The notes: generated from the letters alone by a model not told the origin. 64,000 bases of DNA from Symbiodinium natans (GCA_905221605.1 CAJNDS010002812.1:785001-849000); one strand, 5' to 3'; numbered from the stretch's first letter, positions 36,673 to 51,100 are shown. Translations and numbers: made by a program.

Positions 36673-37133
36673 ATAGTACGCGTCCCTTGCTTTAAGGGTA
36701 TAAAGTTTGCTGAAGGTCAAGATCTCAGGTTGCAGGGCCTGAGGGCTTTCTGCGTTCAGGGTTTAGGGTTAAGGGTTTAGAGTTTGGGCTTAAGGGTTTA
36801 GGGTTTAGGGTCTTTACTTTGTGCGAGCTTGTGGGCTTTCCTGAATCGGAGGAAGCGATGACCCATGTCCCCAAGCGCTTTCTGAGTTTCTATGTCCTTC
36901 TGACAGAATACGGGTTGCTCTCGAGATTCTAAAGGATCACTTGGCGCTTCTTTCACGCCCATGCAAGTCGCAAGATCGAAACACATGTCTGTCCGGCAAC
37001 ATTTAGTTCTAGGGCTTAGGGTTCGAGCAGGTTTAGGGTCGCTGGTCTGGTTTTAGTGTCCAGTTGGGTAGTGCCACTTGAGGCCCTTTGAAAACTTGCA
37101 GGGGGTTTAGGGTTCACGATGGACTGGGGGTGC

Positions 37134-37406
37134 CTAGGGTGTTAGCCCTGTTAGGCAGACGGCTTGCGAACTGACGAGGTTCAGGCGAGAGGCAGAGGAA
37201 GACAGCTCCTTGAGAAGACTGGGAGTTTTAATCTCCAACTTCTGGCCATAATTGTCCCTGCTGGTTACCAGCACTGGCTGCCACATGTAGCCTTTCAAAG
37301 CAAACCGTGGTGCTGATTTCCCTGATCTCTCTTCTAAAACAATGTGTACCACTCTTTCAGTAGTCCGCTCCGCTCCTGGAAACGCCACTGCAGTTTCGAA
37401 GACCAA
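37134..37406 (-). other. Minus-strand open frame, unassigned
   Basis: 90 codons on the minus strand, including VVHIVLEERSGKSAPRFALK and SLLKELSSSASRLNLVSSQA. The only minus-strand frame with convincing composition outside repeats. No family recognised, no start context. Confidence 0.25.
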
Positions 37407-38970
37407 AGCCCTAGATGCTACCTTTAACCTTCATACCTCTCTGTGCCCTTTTCAGCAAAGGAAAAGGTACCTTCAATGGTAAATTTCAATTCCAAAAACC
37501 CTCAGGCCTTTCTTGAATAAGAAGGCTTTCTTGGCAGCCAAGTGGCATTCTTTACCCTTTCTGTGGTTCAAGGCAAGATATAATGTAACCAACCCGAGGG
37601 GCACCCTCATCTAGGTGCATACCTTGTACATGGCATGCGTGCCCTGGTGCCATGCGACGAGCTCTCGGCCGGCATACTACGAAACCGGCAAGGTCGACTC
37701 TTGGGCATGGAAACAGCCCCAGGACTCGAAAGTAGGATAAACCCTAAACCCTTTAAACCCTAAACCTTAGTACAGAATATGGATCCTTGTTTAGTTTAAG
37801 GTGCATTCCTACTTTGGTTCACGTGGAGGGCTTGAAGTCCTAATCAATCCTTTCGGGGGGCTATAGGCATAGGTCCACTGGGTTCCATCCCCAAATAGCC
37901 TCCACTCTGCCCCCTTACAAGCGTACGATCGACTTTGAAAAACAGCGCTCCAGAGACCGGGTTTGGGCAGAGAGTGCTTTCAAGAATCGTGGTGTGGGAG
38001 AGAGAGGACGGGGGGCCCCTAAACCCCTGAACCTTGCAGATGTGGGCTTCTCGGCAAGCCGTGCGGGAATCTGGGCTCAAGCCGCCACTTGGTCAACGGC
38101 TTGCAGTGGAACCCTGAATCTTCAGCCCCAGCCCTAGCGTAAATCTTCGCCTTACGAGTTTTTCGGTATTTGGGCGATATATATATATATATATATATTT
38201 GGGAAAAGGCACAGGCAGACATCCAAGCCAAAGGGCGTTAACCTTCCGCCATGCCAATCCCAAGTACTGGGCTGCACTCGAGCCTACCACGCGCCTCGGC
38301 GTTTTGCATACCCTGGGCTTTGCGCTCTCCGCAGAGCCACACATGCTGGTATGTGGAGTAGAGTTCGGAGGTTGCTCCTTTTCATTGCTATACTGTCTGA
38401 TTATAGCGTAGAGAGCTACGCCCTGCACTTCACAGAACTCGGGTGTGAGCAGGAGGGGTGCACACTGGGTATTATTTCGGGCCTTGGGGCTTAGAGCCAG
38501 AAGCTTCACCATTTGAGACACGCGCAGTGCCCCATTGAGGGGGCAAACTTGGGGGGTGCCGGAGGGCTCATGGTTGCTGCGCTCAGTGGCAGCTTCTGGA
38601 CATGGACTTGCATGTCTGTCACCTGACCCACCACTCGACATGCATTTGCAACCATACATGAGGTCTTTTGCGAATGTAGCAGGCATTGCTCATCTCGTTT
38701 GGCATAGAAGCACACTTGCACAAGGCTAGATCATGCACACCCATTTCCCAAGCAGTGTGTCAGCCGTACGCCCCGCGCGCACGCTGCAAACCGTGGGGGC
38801 TTGCTCGCATTTTGGAAGAAAATCGCACTCTTGCCGGGGTGCCGGCATGTCCGTGCTCACCGTCCTCGAAACTGTCATCGCCTTTTGAAGGTCTGAGCTC
38901 GCGAAATGCGAAATTGTCGACATCTGGGCTCACTTTTGGGGGGTCTGCGCTGGCATAACCTTCGGCGAAG

Positions 38971-39120
38971 TACACCGAAGCACTCGCAAAGTCAGGCATC
39001 GCAGAGGATGAGCCGGCTCAGACCTGGACGGACTGGCAGCAATCTCTGCGAGACATCCACCAGCAGCAGCAGCTCGGAGTAAGGCAAATGTCCGAAATCA
39101 CCAGCTTGCTCTTGGGCGCC
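38971..39120 (+). CDS. Candidate N-terminal channel exon
   Basis: After ttcggcgaag. Reads YTEALAKSGIAEDEPAQTWT, then DWQQSLRDIHQQQQLGVRQM and EITSLLLGA. One frame only, helical and Gln-rich. Assignment to the channel is by position. Confidence 0.5.
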
Positions 39121-42100
39121 CCTAAAACCCAAACCCTGGACTAGGTAACCTTTAACCTTTTTGGGGTAATATAATCACCTCAGAATAACAAAGGCTAACC
39201 TTTAGTTCTCCTACATACTGGACAACTAAGTCTTGCAGTACCTCCGTTGACGATCTTCTTGGAGTCCTACGGTTGGCGGGTTTAGGGTTGTTGAGTCTAT
39301 GACCACGTCTTGCCGAGGATGCTCTGCCTTGAGAGCTTCGACTGCCTCTTGCGGAGTGCAGAGACGCGCCGAGGTTGCATTTCATACTCCGACTCCGGGT
39401 AGCTATGAACCCTGCACACTGGGCAGCTTACAAGTATGATCCCCGGAAGGTCCGCAGAACCGCTTTAACTGTGTATGTCACATAGGAAGGCTCACTTAGG
39501 TAAGGACTCTAGGGTTGAGGGTTGAGAGGATATATTGTAGGCCTGCCATGCAGGTCGGGTAGTGTGCCCAGGACAGTGACTGGGCTCTCTGGGTAGGGTC
39601 TAGTGTTTAGTTGGGACCCCCGAGTACAGTGCGCTGAGGCCCTGACTTCAGGTTGAGGGTGTAGAGGGTGTTATAGGGTTGCGGATTTGGGTTGAGGTTT
39701 TTACGCGCAAAGTGCGAGCGAAATGGACGCAACTCTATTTTTTGGAGTCCCCATTTAAGCTTGTAGCTGCGGCTTATTAATGGTTCTTCTTTGATCACCA
39801 AAAACAATCGTGCATAACCTGTATGCTAACATTCTGTTTTAATTTGTTACAAACCTTGAATCTTCATTATCGGGGTATTTAAGTATCAGACCGCTCGATG
39901 TTTTGTGTGTTTGTTGTTTCGTGTATCCTTGCTGTTCAGTTTCTGTGTGAACTTCCGCAGACATCAGAATTTTGAAGGACCCATGAACGTTTGAGAGAAG
40001 AAACAATGTAGCCCTACGCGTCCTATCTTGGGATGGTCCTCCTTATGCTAAGAGTCCTGAATAGGGATTACAGTACCCCCTAATCAAGCCCCTATTCAGG
40101 GCTGTTAGTATACGGGGAACATCCCGAAATAAAACCGTAAAACCCTATAAACCCTATAAACCCCATTAAGCCCTCTAAACCCTCTAAACCCTCAAAACCC
40201 CCTAAACCCTACACTAAACCTGCCAAACCCTCTAAACCCTAAACCCTAAACCCGAAACCCTAAACCCTAAACCCTAAACCCTCCACTGCTTTAAATTTAG
40301 GCTGCGCTTCCCTGAGACCGCGAGCGACGCGGCCTTTACCCCGAAGTTGCTCGGCGAAGGTCTGTTAGAGTTTAGGGTTTAGGGTTTAGGGTTTAGGGTT
40401 TAGGGTTCAGGGTTTAGGGTTTAGGGTTTAGGGTTCAGGGTTCAGGGTTTAGGGTTTAGGGGCTGGCGTTGATATTGGGGTCCAGGTTTGGGCTTTAGGC
40501 GGTGCTGCTCCTGCCATTGCGATGCCCAGCACTCTTAATTAAGCTACTAGCTATCACATGTGTTTGCTGTTTTCACTTAGCTGCTAGTCACACGACATTT
40601 AGTTTCTTCAGGGCATCCCCAGTGTGCCCAAAGGTTAGAGACTTTCCCCCTGAAAAACATGGCCAGGGAGCCTTCAATTATACGAGAAGCCTCATGATGA
40701 CCCAACAAATACCCGGACCTGCAAAAGTACCCGCAGTTATAGACCAGCCATCATGTCAACTGACCCTATCGGTTCTAGGATGTCCTTGTTTGGGGGGGGG
40801 GGGGGGGGGGGTTCTGGTCTCTAAACCCCATTAACCCTTCAGGGTTTAGGCTGACCCTGAAGGAAAGCATGGCCCAACCTAGTTCCATCTAGAACAGAGC
40901 CCCTTGAGGGGATCAACGCTCCAAAGCCCCAAACTCTTAAAGACCCCAAAGCCATTCAGTCCTCAAAGGCCTTTTATGAGCCTTAAACCTCTCTGAAGCA
41001 AACTTAAAGCCCTCAACCCCTGGACCTGAAGCTCAAGGCGCCCTAAGTCCTCGATCTGAAGTACATCACAGGTGCCCCACCCCCCTCAAGTCTAGGGTTT
41101 TGAGGCTTAGGGTTTTTTAAGGTGTTTTTACAAACCCTCTCAAAAAAGAAAACTGTTCTGAAGTTTAGGGTTTTGAGGCTTAGGGGTTTTGAGGTTGAGG
41201 GGTTTGTTCTCAGGTCTACGCCCACGCCTGTGCTCTCAAATAATGGATCTGGCAACATGAAGTCGCTTGGCGGGGATGCCCTGCGCAGAGCAGTGTAATA
41301 TTGCAAGGGCTCAGGGTTCAGGGTTTAGGGTTTGAATCCTTAAACCTGCATGCGGAGCTTTGCCATTTTGGGCTTGGCATCTCGTCCATGATGTTAGGGT
41401 CGAGATGGTGGATCCTTCACAGCCCTCCTTTCAGCATCACCTGGGCTGTATTGTGACCCTAAACCCTAAACCCTAAACCCTAAACCCTAAACCCTAAACC
41501 GGGAAGTACTGCACCCGGCAAAGACAGAGCGCTTAGAGAGGCAGGGAAAGCCAAAACTGCTCATCGGCGATTGGAATCTCATCCTTCGGCAGAAGAAGCG
41601 TTTGAGGAAGGATCCACTCACATCCTTACGGCACAGTTGCAGTGATTTAGGGTTTAGGGTCTAGGGTCTAGGGTTTAGGGTTTAGGGTTTAGGGTTTAGG
41701 GTTTAGGGTTTAGGGTTTAGGGTTTAGGGGTAGACTTCAAGCCCAGGAACACCGAACCACCCTTCTGGAGTGCGCGCCCTGCGCAGAAGGAGGCCCTGAA
41801 GCCGGTCCCGGGCACCTGACTCTGCAGTTGCCGAGGGTTTCGGGGTTTAGGGTTTAGGGTTTAGGGTTTAGGGTTTAGGGTTTAGGGTTAACGGGTTTAG
41901 GGTTTAGGGGTGAGGGTTTAGGGTTTAGGTTGTGGATTTCTGCCCACTCCCTAGACCCAACAGAAGAGAGCCACGCCGTTCGTTGTTGGCTGCACCTTGA
42001 TCTCTCTAAGACAGAGGCTTACTCTGTCCCAGATTAGGGTGTTAGCGTTGAGGGTTGCACCTGACTCCCTTATCAAGGGCTTAAGACTCGTACCCCTGAG

Positions 42101-45100
42101 GATGTACCGCAAAGGGGTCTTAATATACTCCTACTATAGCCCTGCTATTCCCTTGGAGGATCTTTAAAAGCGTCCCAAGCCCCCAGGGGAACAACCTTAG
42201 GCAGGGTGGACGGTTCCTTTCGGTACGGTTTGTAGTGAACCGAGCCTTTCATGAAACCGATTACGGTGCGTACACGGTTCGGCTAGAACGGTTCGGTTCA
42301 ACGTTTCTTGATTGAAATTCTTAATGGCAGCTCAAAGTTAGGGCCGACGTAACCCTTTTCATGACTATAGCCCTTATATTCCCTTGGAGGATCTTTAAAA
42401 GGGTCCCCAAACCCAAGAAATAAACTTAATTAGGCCTTAATTATCCCTCAATTGCCTTAATTCTGGGGGGAACCTAAGGGGGGGTAGAATAGAGGGGGGG
42501 GAACCCGTGAACTAGGCCCGGGAGTAGGCCCGGTTTTTTTATTTTTTTAGGGTTGGGGTTCTCTTGTAGTCCCCTTAAAACCAAAAAAGGGTACCCTTGT
42601 TATTCCTAGGTTACTCTTCCGAGTCTAGTGAATGTAGAGTCTATAAACCCTAAACCTAAACCCTAGACCCTAGACCCTAAACCCTAAACCCTGTGACCTC
42701 AACCCCCAAGGCATCTCGGCACCTGCTCCGCCTGTCAACGGCGCCGAGCACCGCCCTGGCATCATGGCCAAAGCTGGTGCCTCGGCTGCCATGTGCGGTT
42801 TAGGGTTTAGGGTTTAGGGTTTAGGGTTTAGGGTTTAGGGTTTAGGGTTTAGGGTTTAAATTAAAGGGCCTTTGTGAGGGGTTCGGGTTTGTAGGGTTTA
42901 GGGTTGTAGAGTTATGGGCTAGGTTATGTAGTGGGCTTGTAAGGCACGAATAGGTTCCAACCCGAAACCCAATAAGCCCTAAAGCCAAAGCCGAAAGTTA
43001 GGGTTTTCCCTCTTATACTAACAGTCTATGAAAAGGAATTATAATAGGGGGGGGATACTATAATCCCTATGAAGGAGCTGTTAGTATAAGGGGAACATCC
43101 CAAGCCGAAAGGGTTTGAGCTTCTGCCGTGCAGGCTACAGCTCGCTCTCGATGAAGGGCTCCATCTGGCGAATCTGGGCTGCATCGTGCTGCTGGGCCGG
43201 CCCCCTAAGTGGGGATTTCCGGAAAGAGGGGGTACCCCTTACACAGCCCAAAGCGCTATAACCGCCTTAAAGGAACCCAAAATAAGGGTACCCCTATTTT
43301 CGGAAACCCCCACGCGAGGTTTAGAGTGTCACGGCCCCATCATGAAGGGGCTACAGAGGGACCCTCGTAAGGGACCCAAGGGGCTCCCAGTTAAAGCCCC
43401 CGAAACATAGACAAACCTATGCACCAAAGGCCTGAAGCTAACGTGTTGGCCCCATCTGTTCGATGAAGGCTTCGGGTTTTGTGCAAAGCTTCGTGTGTTC
43501 AGGATTACACTGGCCAACAGTACCCCTTCTTCGCCAATAAATAGCTTAGGGCCGCTAGGCAATTCTTATTATGGCCCTCTGCCTCCTTCCCCCATCCCCC
43601 CTCAAAACAATAGCGACAAAGAGAGAATGCCTGAGCCCTAAACCCTAAACCCTCGTCCCACCAAGCCCTAAACTCCACTCCATAGCAGTTGCTTGGAGCA
43701 ACTTTAAGAAGGCCGTTCCTGAGCCCCCGCATCCAGACAACGCGACCAATAGCGAAGCAGCCAACCCTGCACCCTACAAACCCGGGAAATCTAAACCCAG
43801 ACTCTAAAAGCCTTCAGAAACCCTATCACTTCCGAAAACCCTTTCAACCCTAGAGACCATACAAGTCCTATAAAACCGTTTAGACCCTCGAACCCCATAC
43901 AAAACCCCCCAAATTCCAGTTGAAAAGGAAAGGTCTTGATCCAGTCCATGTTGCGAGAGGACTCGGATGCACCTGGGAACGAGGTTTTTGAACCCTGTCC
44001 TTGAGCCCTGAAAATCTTAGAGTATTTGGTAAACCCGAATGAAACCCAACACCCCTTAATTAACGGTTACCTTCTCAGTCTGGCTTCAGCCCAAACAAAC
44101 TCTAACCCCTAATCTTCATTCGGAAACACGGCATCTTCCTCCACGAAAGGGGTATTGGGCTCGCTGGAGCACGTAACTGCTGAGTAGGTGGTCATTTTCG
44201 GGTTGCGAGCACAGTAGCCCCGAACCTACTTTGAGAATAGAAAATTAAATCTACTGTCTATGGGTTGCGCATGTGTAGGAGTTTTTTTCGGGTTCATAGC
44301 AGTAGCCTGCAAGAAATTTGTTTTGGGGCTCTGAGCGAAGGCTCACAAGCAGCCAAAAAACTTTCGACAGCCTTTCATCCGGAAGCCCGCCGAGGCTTAT
44401 GCTTGAGGGTGAGGGGATTACGCCAACGGTTTTTCGAGGTTTAGGGTGTACGGTTTGGGTTTTGAGATTGTGGGGTTTAGACTAATAGAGTGGGCCTAGA
44501 ATATGAGACCATGGTGAAAAATTTCACCAAACAAGCGTGGTTTTTTTGGGAAATTTGGACTCTGGCAAGGGGAAATGTGTTATCTCCCGGCAGCCTGAAC
44601 CTCACCTTCCCTTGTTTTGGGGGAAGGGGTTTCGGGCCCAGGATTTAGAGCCTGCTTAGGGTTTAGGGTTTAGGGTTTAGGGTTTAGGGTTTAGGGTTTA
44701 GGGTTTAGGGTTACACATGGCATGACGGGTGGGGGGTGGGTGGGGGGGTGCGGGTGTTCTGCTGAAGCCGTTTCCGTTGGGATATTCTTTTTGGGGATAT
44801 CTCCATATAGATGGGACCGTAACAAGTCTGCACCTGATGTTGGGGGGGTGTGGTGTTCGGCTAAGTCCTTTTCCCGAGAGTAGATGTGGCCTAAGCCCTG
44901 TGCCCCAACAAGGTGCAGGATGACTTCTACCGTGAGCATGGCTGCCGCTGCGAGTCCTGGACACAGCTGCGCTACTTGTCTTGTCTTACTCGGAAAGCAA
45001 GAACAGGGACAAACGACATGGAGAGAGAGAGAGAGAGAGCGGCTTTTTGAGGGTTTAGGGAGAGAGGAGAGGGAGAGGTGGAGAGTGCAACGTCACGTAA

Positions 45101-48100
45101 AGACAGACAGAGTGGAAGAAATTAAAAAAAACACCATCGGACAGGCAGGCAACAAACTCAAAGGCATATCAATGATGTTATCTGGCAATTCCGATGTTGA
45201 GTAAACTTTGTCTCGCCACGTCGCTCGTCAACGAGGAAGTTAAGCCATCCTACATGTGCGTGCAAGGCACCGGAAACAAGCAGAAAAGCAACCACGCCCA
45301 CCACTGTTGGAGCTTGGGATGTTCCCCTTATACTAAGAGTCCGTAATACGGATCGTAATAGGGGGTGCTATGATCCCGATTAAGGACTGTTAGTGTAAGG
45401 GGGAACATCCCAAGTTGGAGATGTTGGTTTTGTGGTTAAGGCTCGGGGTGACGACAATTGTCTCCCGGCACATCTTGTACATGCATAGTCAGATCTTGAG
45501 CACGTGTCATGCCATTGCTAAGGAAAGTGAGGAGGCAACGGGAATCTTACAGCATGAAGATACTCCTAATGCAGTGCAGCAACAAGAGGCCCTTGTGCTG
45601 TGATATGAAGTAGGGTTTAAAGTACTCTTTTTTGGTGAGTGTATATAAGGTTCCCTTTGAATATTGGTGAGTGTAGCTATTGGGTGTCCGTTCAGGGGTA
45701 CAAGAAATGTATGCCGTACTTCATATTACCTTGGTCTGCTACCCAAGACGCTTAGAAACCAGCCGAGACCCTCCAAGCGAACACACACCAAAGTTATTTG
45801 CCAAGACTAGACCCCACCCCACCCTCCTACTTAAACCCTAAACCCTACACCCTAAACCCTAAGCCCTAAACCCTACTCCATATCTAGGCTACAGCTGCTA
45901 CCGCTTGGTCTCCCGGAAGTGGTTTGAGTACCTCATGGGCTTGATCATCGTCGCGAACGCCCTCGCTGCATCCCGCCCAATTTCAGTCTCCTTGCAAGTA
46001 CTTGAAGGTTGATGGGTTTAGGGTTTAGGGTTTAGGGTTTAGGGTTTAGGGTTTAGGGTTTAGGGTGGTTATCAGTAGGGTTGCAAGTACCCCAAACAGG
46101 GTATACCTGGATAGACTTGTATTTACCTTACTGATAACCCCACTTCTAACTACCCTGGAAGCTCCAGGTAGGATTGAGAAGATGTCTCTGCTAGGATGGC
46201 GAGGGGAGGCTCATTTGCACGGTTTAGGGTTTAGGGTTTTAGAGTGTTCCCGAGTCAGAAGTGCCATTAAGCTCGTGTTTCCCGGATTTTGATACTTGGA
46301 CCCGGGCCTGGAACTTGGGAAAGATGGGGGGGGGGTGGGGGGGCTGTTAAACATCACATCTTCTCTGTACACGGTGGGACTCCTAACCCCAAAACTTGGT
46401 ATGTTCCCCTTATACTAGCAGTCCTAAATAGGGATTATACTGTAGTTCCCCCTATTATGATCCCTTATTAAGGACTGTTAGTATAAGGGGCGTGCTCTTT
46501 GCAACCACACGGATACGTCGGAAATCCAGTATACTTTGTGCTGCCAGGTTGGCTATGAGATCCAGTTATCTCTTAGCCACATCGCTGATTGGATGTTCTG
46601 GATCGACTTTACATTTGTGCCTAGGCGGCTTCATTGGAACCTACCCCCCTGCCAACTCACGGGATCTTCAGTGGAGGGGGATGTCTGCAGTAGTGCGAGA
46701 ATACTGGCAGCTAGCAGTGTTTATGCTTCATATGAATTCTTTCTGGAGGACAGAGCCTTTCCCAGAGGCGTGAAACAGCCCTAAGTAGGCAGTAGTTGTG
46801 GACGGTAAGTCCCTAAAGCCTAAACCCTAATATTCTTTGGTATAGGGTTTGGCTGGGTGGAGGTCAGGGTTTAGGGTTTAGGGTTTAGGGTTTAGGCTTT
46901 AGGGTTCAAGTCTTAGGGTTTAAGGAACCCTCTTCTACCGATCTGTCTTCGGAATCTTCAGCAATCAGCAGCAGCAATGGATCGGTTTGATGGCAGCCTC
47001 CGGCAATGTAGTTCAAGCAGTTGTCATGACCCTAAACCCAAAGCCCTAAATCCTGAACGTTCAGATCTTCATCTCATGTTCCATGGTAGGTTGCTATTTA
47101 GGCGAGAGAGCGGGCTTGGGGCTTACTACGGTGCATATATGCACAGTTCAGAAACCCTAAACCCGAAATCCTAAACCCTAAACCCTAAACATAGTTAGTT
47201 TAATCGCCCAGGTCATGATCTACCTCGTTGAGCTTACGATTCGCTTTCTTGCGTGGGGGAAAAAGTGCTTCCTTGACCCGTGGCGCCTTGGCGGCTGCCT
47301 TCCTCGAGGCTTAAGGTTTTTTGGGTTTAGGGTTTAGGGTTTAGGGTTTAGGGTTTAGGGTTTAGGGTTTAGGGTTTAGGGTTTAGGGCACGGCTCGCCC
47401 ATATCCTCATGCGTGCTAAGTGCATCCTGCAGGCTAACACGACGACAGGGATCCGTATCTGGCAGAACCGCAACGACTAGGGCTGGAATCAGTAGAGCGC
47501 ACATGGTTAAGGCATGTCAAGAAAGTGTCTGTAGTGTGTTTATGCATGCACACCCGCCCACACACTCAGTCAATCGGTCACTCAGTCACACTCGCTCACT
47601 GACTCCTCCGCACGTGAGGGGGGGGCGGGGAGGGGGAGCATTCACGCGGGGGTAGGTTTTTGAACGTAACTCTTATATCTTATTACACTTACTCCTTATA
47701 TAATCCTCAAGCCATTAAAGAAATGAACACCCTAAACCCTAAACCCCTGTTCGTGCTACAGGTGCATACTGGACATGGTCCTGGTCGCCCTGGGAGTCCT
47801 CAGCCTGTTCACAAACAGTGTGGGGGTGCAAGTGCAGGAGCCTAGGGTTGGGGGTTTAGGGTTTAGGGTTTAGGGTTTAGGGTTTAGGGTTTAGGGTTTA
47901 GGGTTTAGCTTGGGGGGTGCAAGTGCCGGAGCCTCGACGCAATTTTTGCATGCTGTGTTAGTCAGCGTGTTCTTTGCAATCCACAGGAGCTGGAGTCATT
48001 GCTGGTGGTTCGCTCGTTTCGATTGCTGCGGCTGATGCGGGCGCTACGCCTGCTGAAGCAGCCGCCAGACAGAGATGGATGCGCTCTTTTCGCCTTCGGC

Positions 48101-51100
48101 TTACATACAGGAACCAGGCTCAGGAATGGGTAGATGCTGAAAATCTGTGGTTGTCCAGCTCGAGCTCATGTTTGCGACGGACTCAGGCTTTGCCTTTTCA
48201 GGTTGTGAGTTCTTCAGGCTTGTCGTCCCCCACCCCCCCATAGCCTGGTTTAGAGGTTTGGGGGGATGCTCTGCTCACGCCTTTTTTTGAGGGTTTCTGT
48301 TCTGCGGTTGGCTTCTCAGGGTGTAAACCCTCAACCCTGAAGGGCTTGTCGCGGCGACCCTGAGGTTTCGAACCGTTTGGCGCCTTGTGAGCGGTCTTCT
48401 CACATCGGCAAACGCCATGCTATCGACGCTAGTGCCTTGGATGTGGCTCATATTGAAGTATGTTTTAGGGTGAAAGGCGCTCTCCCGCTATTGCCGTGTG
48501 TTGAGACATGTTGAGACCATACCGTCTCCGATGGTCCCATCGCCTTGTATCAGCCAAATTCTGCCGTGCCTACGCGTCCCCTTAACCCGGAACCGCTTGA
48601 AACTCTTAACTCTTACCCCTTACCCCCACACCCCTTAAACTTACGATAGGAGGCAGTTCTTCTCGAAAGGATAGCGATTGTCCAAAGCTGACGGGGCTTT
48701 GAGGTTTTCAGGGCTGGAGGGGTTAAACCCTAAACCCTAAACCCTAAACCCTAAACCCCAAGGTTGCTTCAAAGCTCTTAGCCATGGACTCGCAAAGCTT
48801 GAATCCTGATATCAAGCAGGGCATATATTACTGTTTTTGGTGAGTGCATATAAGGTTCGTTTAGGGTTTAGGGTTTAGGGTTTAGGGTTTAGGGTTTAGG
48901 GTTTAGGGTTTAGGGTTTAGGGTTCACTTTTGGTGAGTGTATATACCTGGTGTCCTTTTGGGGGTACAAGAAATATACACTCTACTTCATATGAGGTGCT
49001 GGTGATACTGACCCTGTACATCGCGGCCTGCCTTGGCATTGAAGTCATCACCAAGGACTGCTTGGAGGTTCATGGTACTGATTACTGGTACGCCTTTTTC
49101 TCCCTTTTTTGTGGTTTTGTTCAAGGCTCCCCTATAAAGCAACCATCTTTAAACAGGGTGCCCTTATTAGGACATGGTTACTGGGCTACCAAGCAACACA
49201 ACAGAACAAGGAGAAAGATCAGCGCCCAAACCCCCACGCACCCAAAGCCTACGAGCAGACGGCGACCCCCGTCTACGATTATAGGTACCTTAAAGAACAC
49301 ATCGCTTATGGACCTGCCTGGAGTAACTTGCACACGCATTCTTAAAACACAAAACTAGCAGAATAGCTATATGGAGTACTCCAAGCGGGTCCATCTTGGC
49401 ACCACAAATGACCGTCTTGTGGGGGGGTTAGTGACAGGACCTTTCGGAACAATCCGATGCTGAGAACATCGAAGCATTCGGTTTAGGGTTCATGCATAAA
49501 CTCAGAGACCCACAGGCCCAAAGGTGTTGCAGCGCCACGATGGAATGAGGTGCCCAAGAACCCACTTCTGGGTGTCTGGAAATCCTCAATATCGTAACAA
49601 ATGGGACCCTCTGGGATATGAAGTAGAGCAAGTGCAACTAATTATAGACTAGAAGAGGCCAACCTTTCGAAGTAGTTAGCAGGTGTATGTATTGCATCTC
49701 ACCTGGACTCGGGGCAGCGAGCTCATGAAAGGATGTGCTCTCCCCAGGGAGAGAAGGGTCCTGGTGTTTCTCGGGATGATGATTTAGTGGGGTTACCCTA
49801 AGGGTCCATGTGCCGAAGTAGGGAATACTTGGGCCTTGAAGTGCTTCCTAGTCAGGGGCTTTAGGGCCCAAGTACAATAATAAGGTACATGGACCCTTAG
49901 GGTTAACCTTCCGGCCACTGAGTTGGATCAGCTGTGTCCTCGCGTGCGCGAGGACGCCAGCCTCTCCCAGACGGAAGAAACAGCAGGCATCGTGAGCCAG
50001 CACCATGGATCCGATGACTCCAGCACGGGCCCTTTAGGGTTTAGGGTTGAGGGTTTAGGGTTTAGGGTTCCAGGCTTCAGGGTTTAGGAGCCCTAGAAGC
50101 GTTGTGCTCCCAGGGTCTCCGGTTCACTCGGAGGTCCGTCGTGCCCTTGTTCCCTCTCTTAGGGGCTAGTGTTTAGGGTTGTATGCATGTAGGGGTTTAG
50201 GCTCCCTTAGCAACCCACAAGAGTACCCTTGTTCTCCTAACATAAGAGTATCGCATGCCTCTCCACACCGCATGCCCAGAGAGGCCAACTCTACTCTTTT
50301 TTCTTCGACCAGCGCACCCCCCTAAACCCTAAACCCCCTAAACCCCCTAAACCCCCTAAACCCCCTAAACCCCCTAAACCCTAAACCCTTCAAGGATAAC
50401 AGGGAGTCGTATCGGGCTCTCTCTCTCCCCCTGCACTCAGGTATTTCGGGTCTTTGTTCATGACCCTCCTGACGCTCTCCTCTTTCGTGGCTCGGCGCAA
50501 GCTTTTCCGGCTACTTTACAATGTCACTGGAGTTTCTTGATGGAGGGGGCAACCGATAAGCAGTCACATTGAACACGCAGCATCTAACAGTAGAGCATTA
50601 TCTTTAAGAACCCTGCTTGAGCAAGAGCAACGAGGGTACAAAGGGGTCGAAGAAAGCCCTGACCCTGAACCCTTAACATCCCTCAACCTTATTACCCCTA
50701 AACCCTAATCCTAAACCCTAAACCCTAAACCCTAAACCCCAAGGTGACCCTCGACTCGGTTGCGCCCATCTACTCGCCGCTCATTACCGAAAAGCCGAGC
50801 CTCACACTGTGCCTTGGAACAGAGCTCCTGTAGTCACGGGCAGGGTTTAGGGTTTAGGGTTTAGGGTTTAGAGCTTAGGGTTTAGGGTTTAGGGTTTAGG
50901 GTTTTGACTAAGATGCCCAGCAGTACTTAATCTTTTTTTTAACGGCCCCGCTGATTCTTATGTTGCGAAGGAGTCATGCGAGGTGGTTTTGAAGTTGTAA
51001 AAGAACAGGTTGGGGGTTTAGGGCAAAGGGAGAAGTGTCGGGTAGAAGGGCTCGAGGGACAGTGATGCTGGGTGAGGCTTGCAGGCATGGAGGTTCAGGG

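Larger units (their letters stand above)
41456..41935. repeat. Three arrays around two exon candidates
   Basis: CCCTAAA 41456-41500; TTTAGGG 41645-41728; TTTAGGG 41842-41935. Confidence 0.85.
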
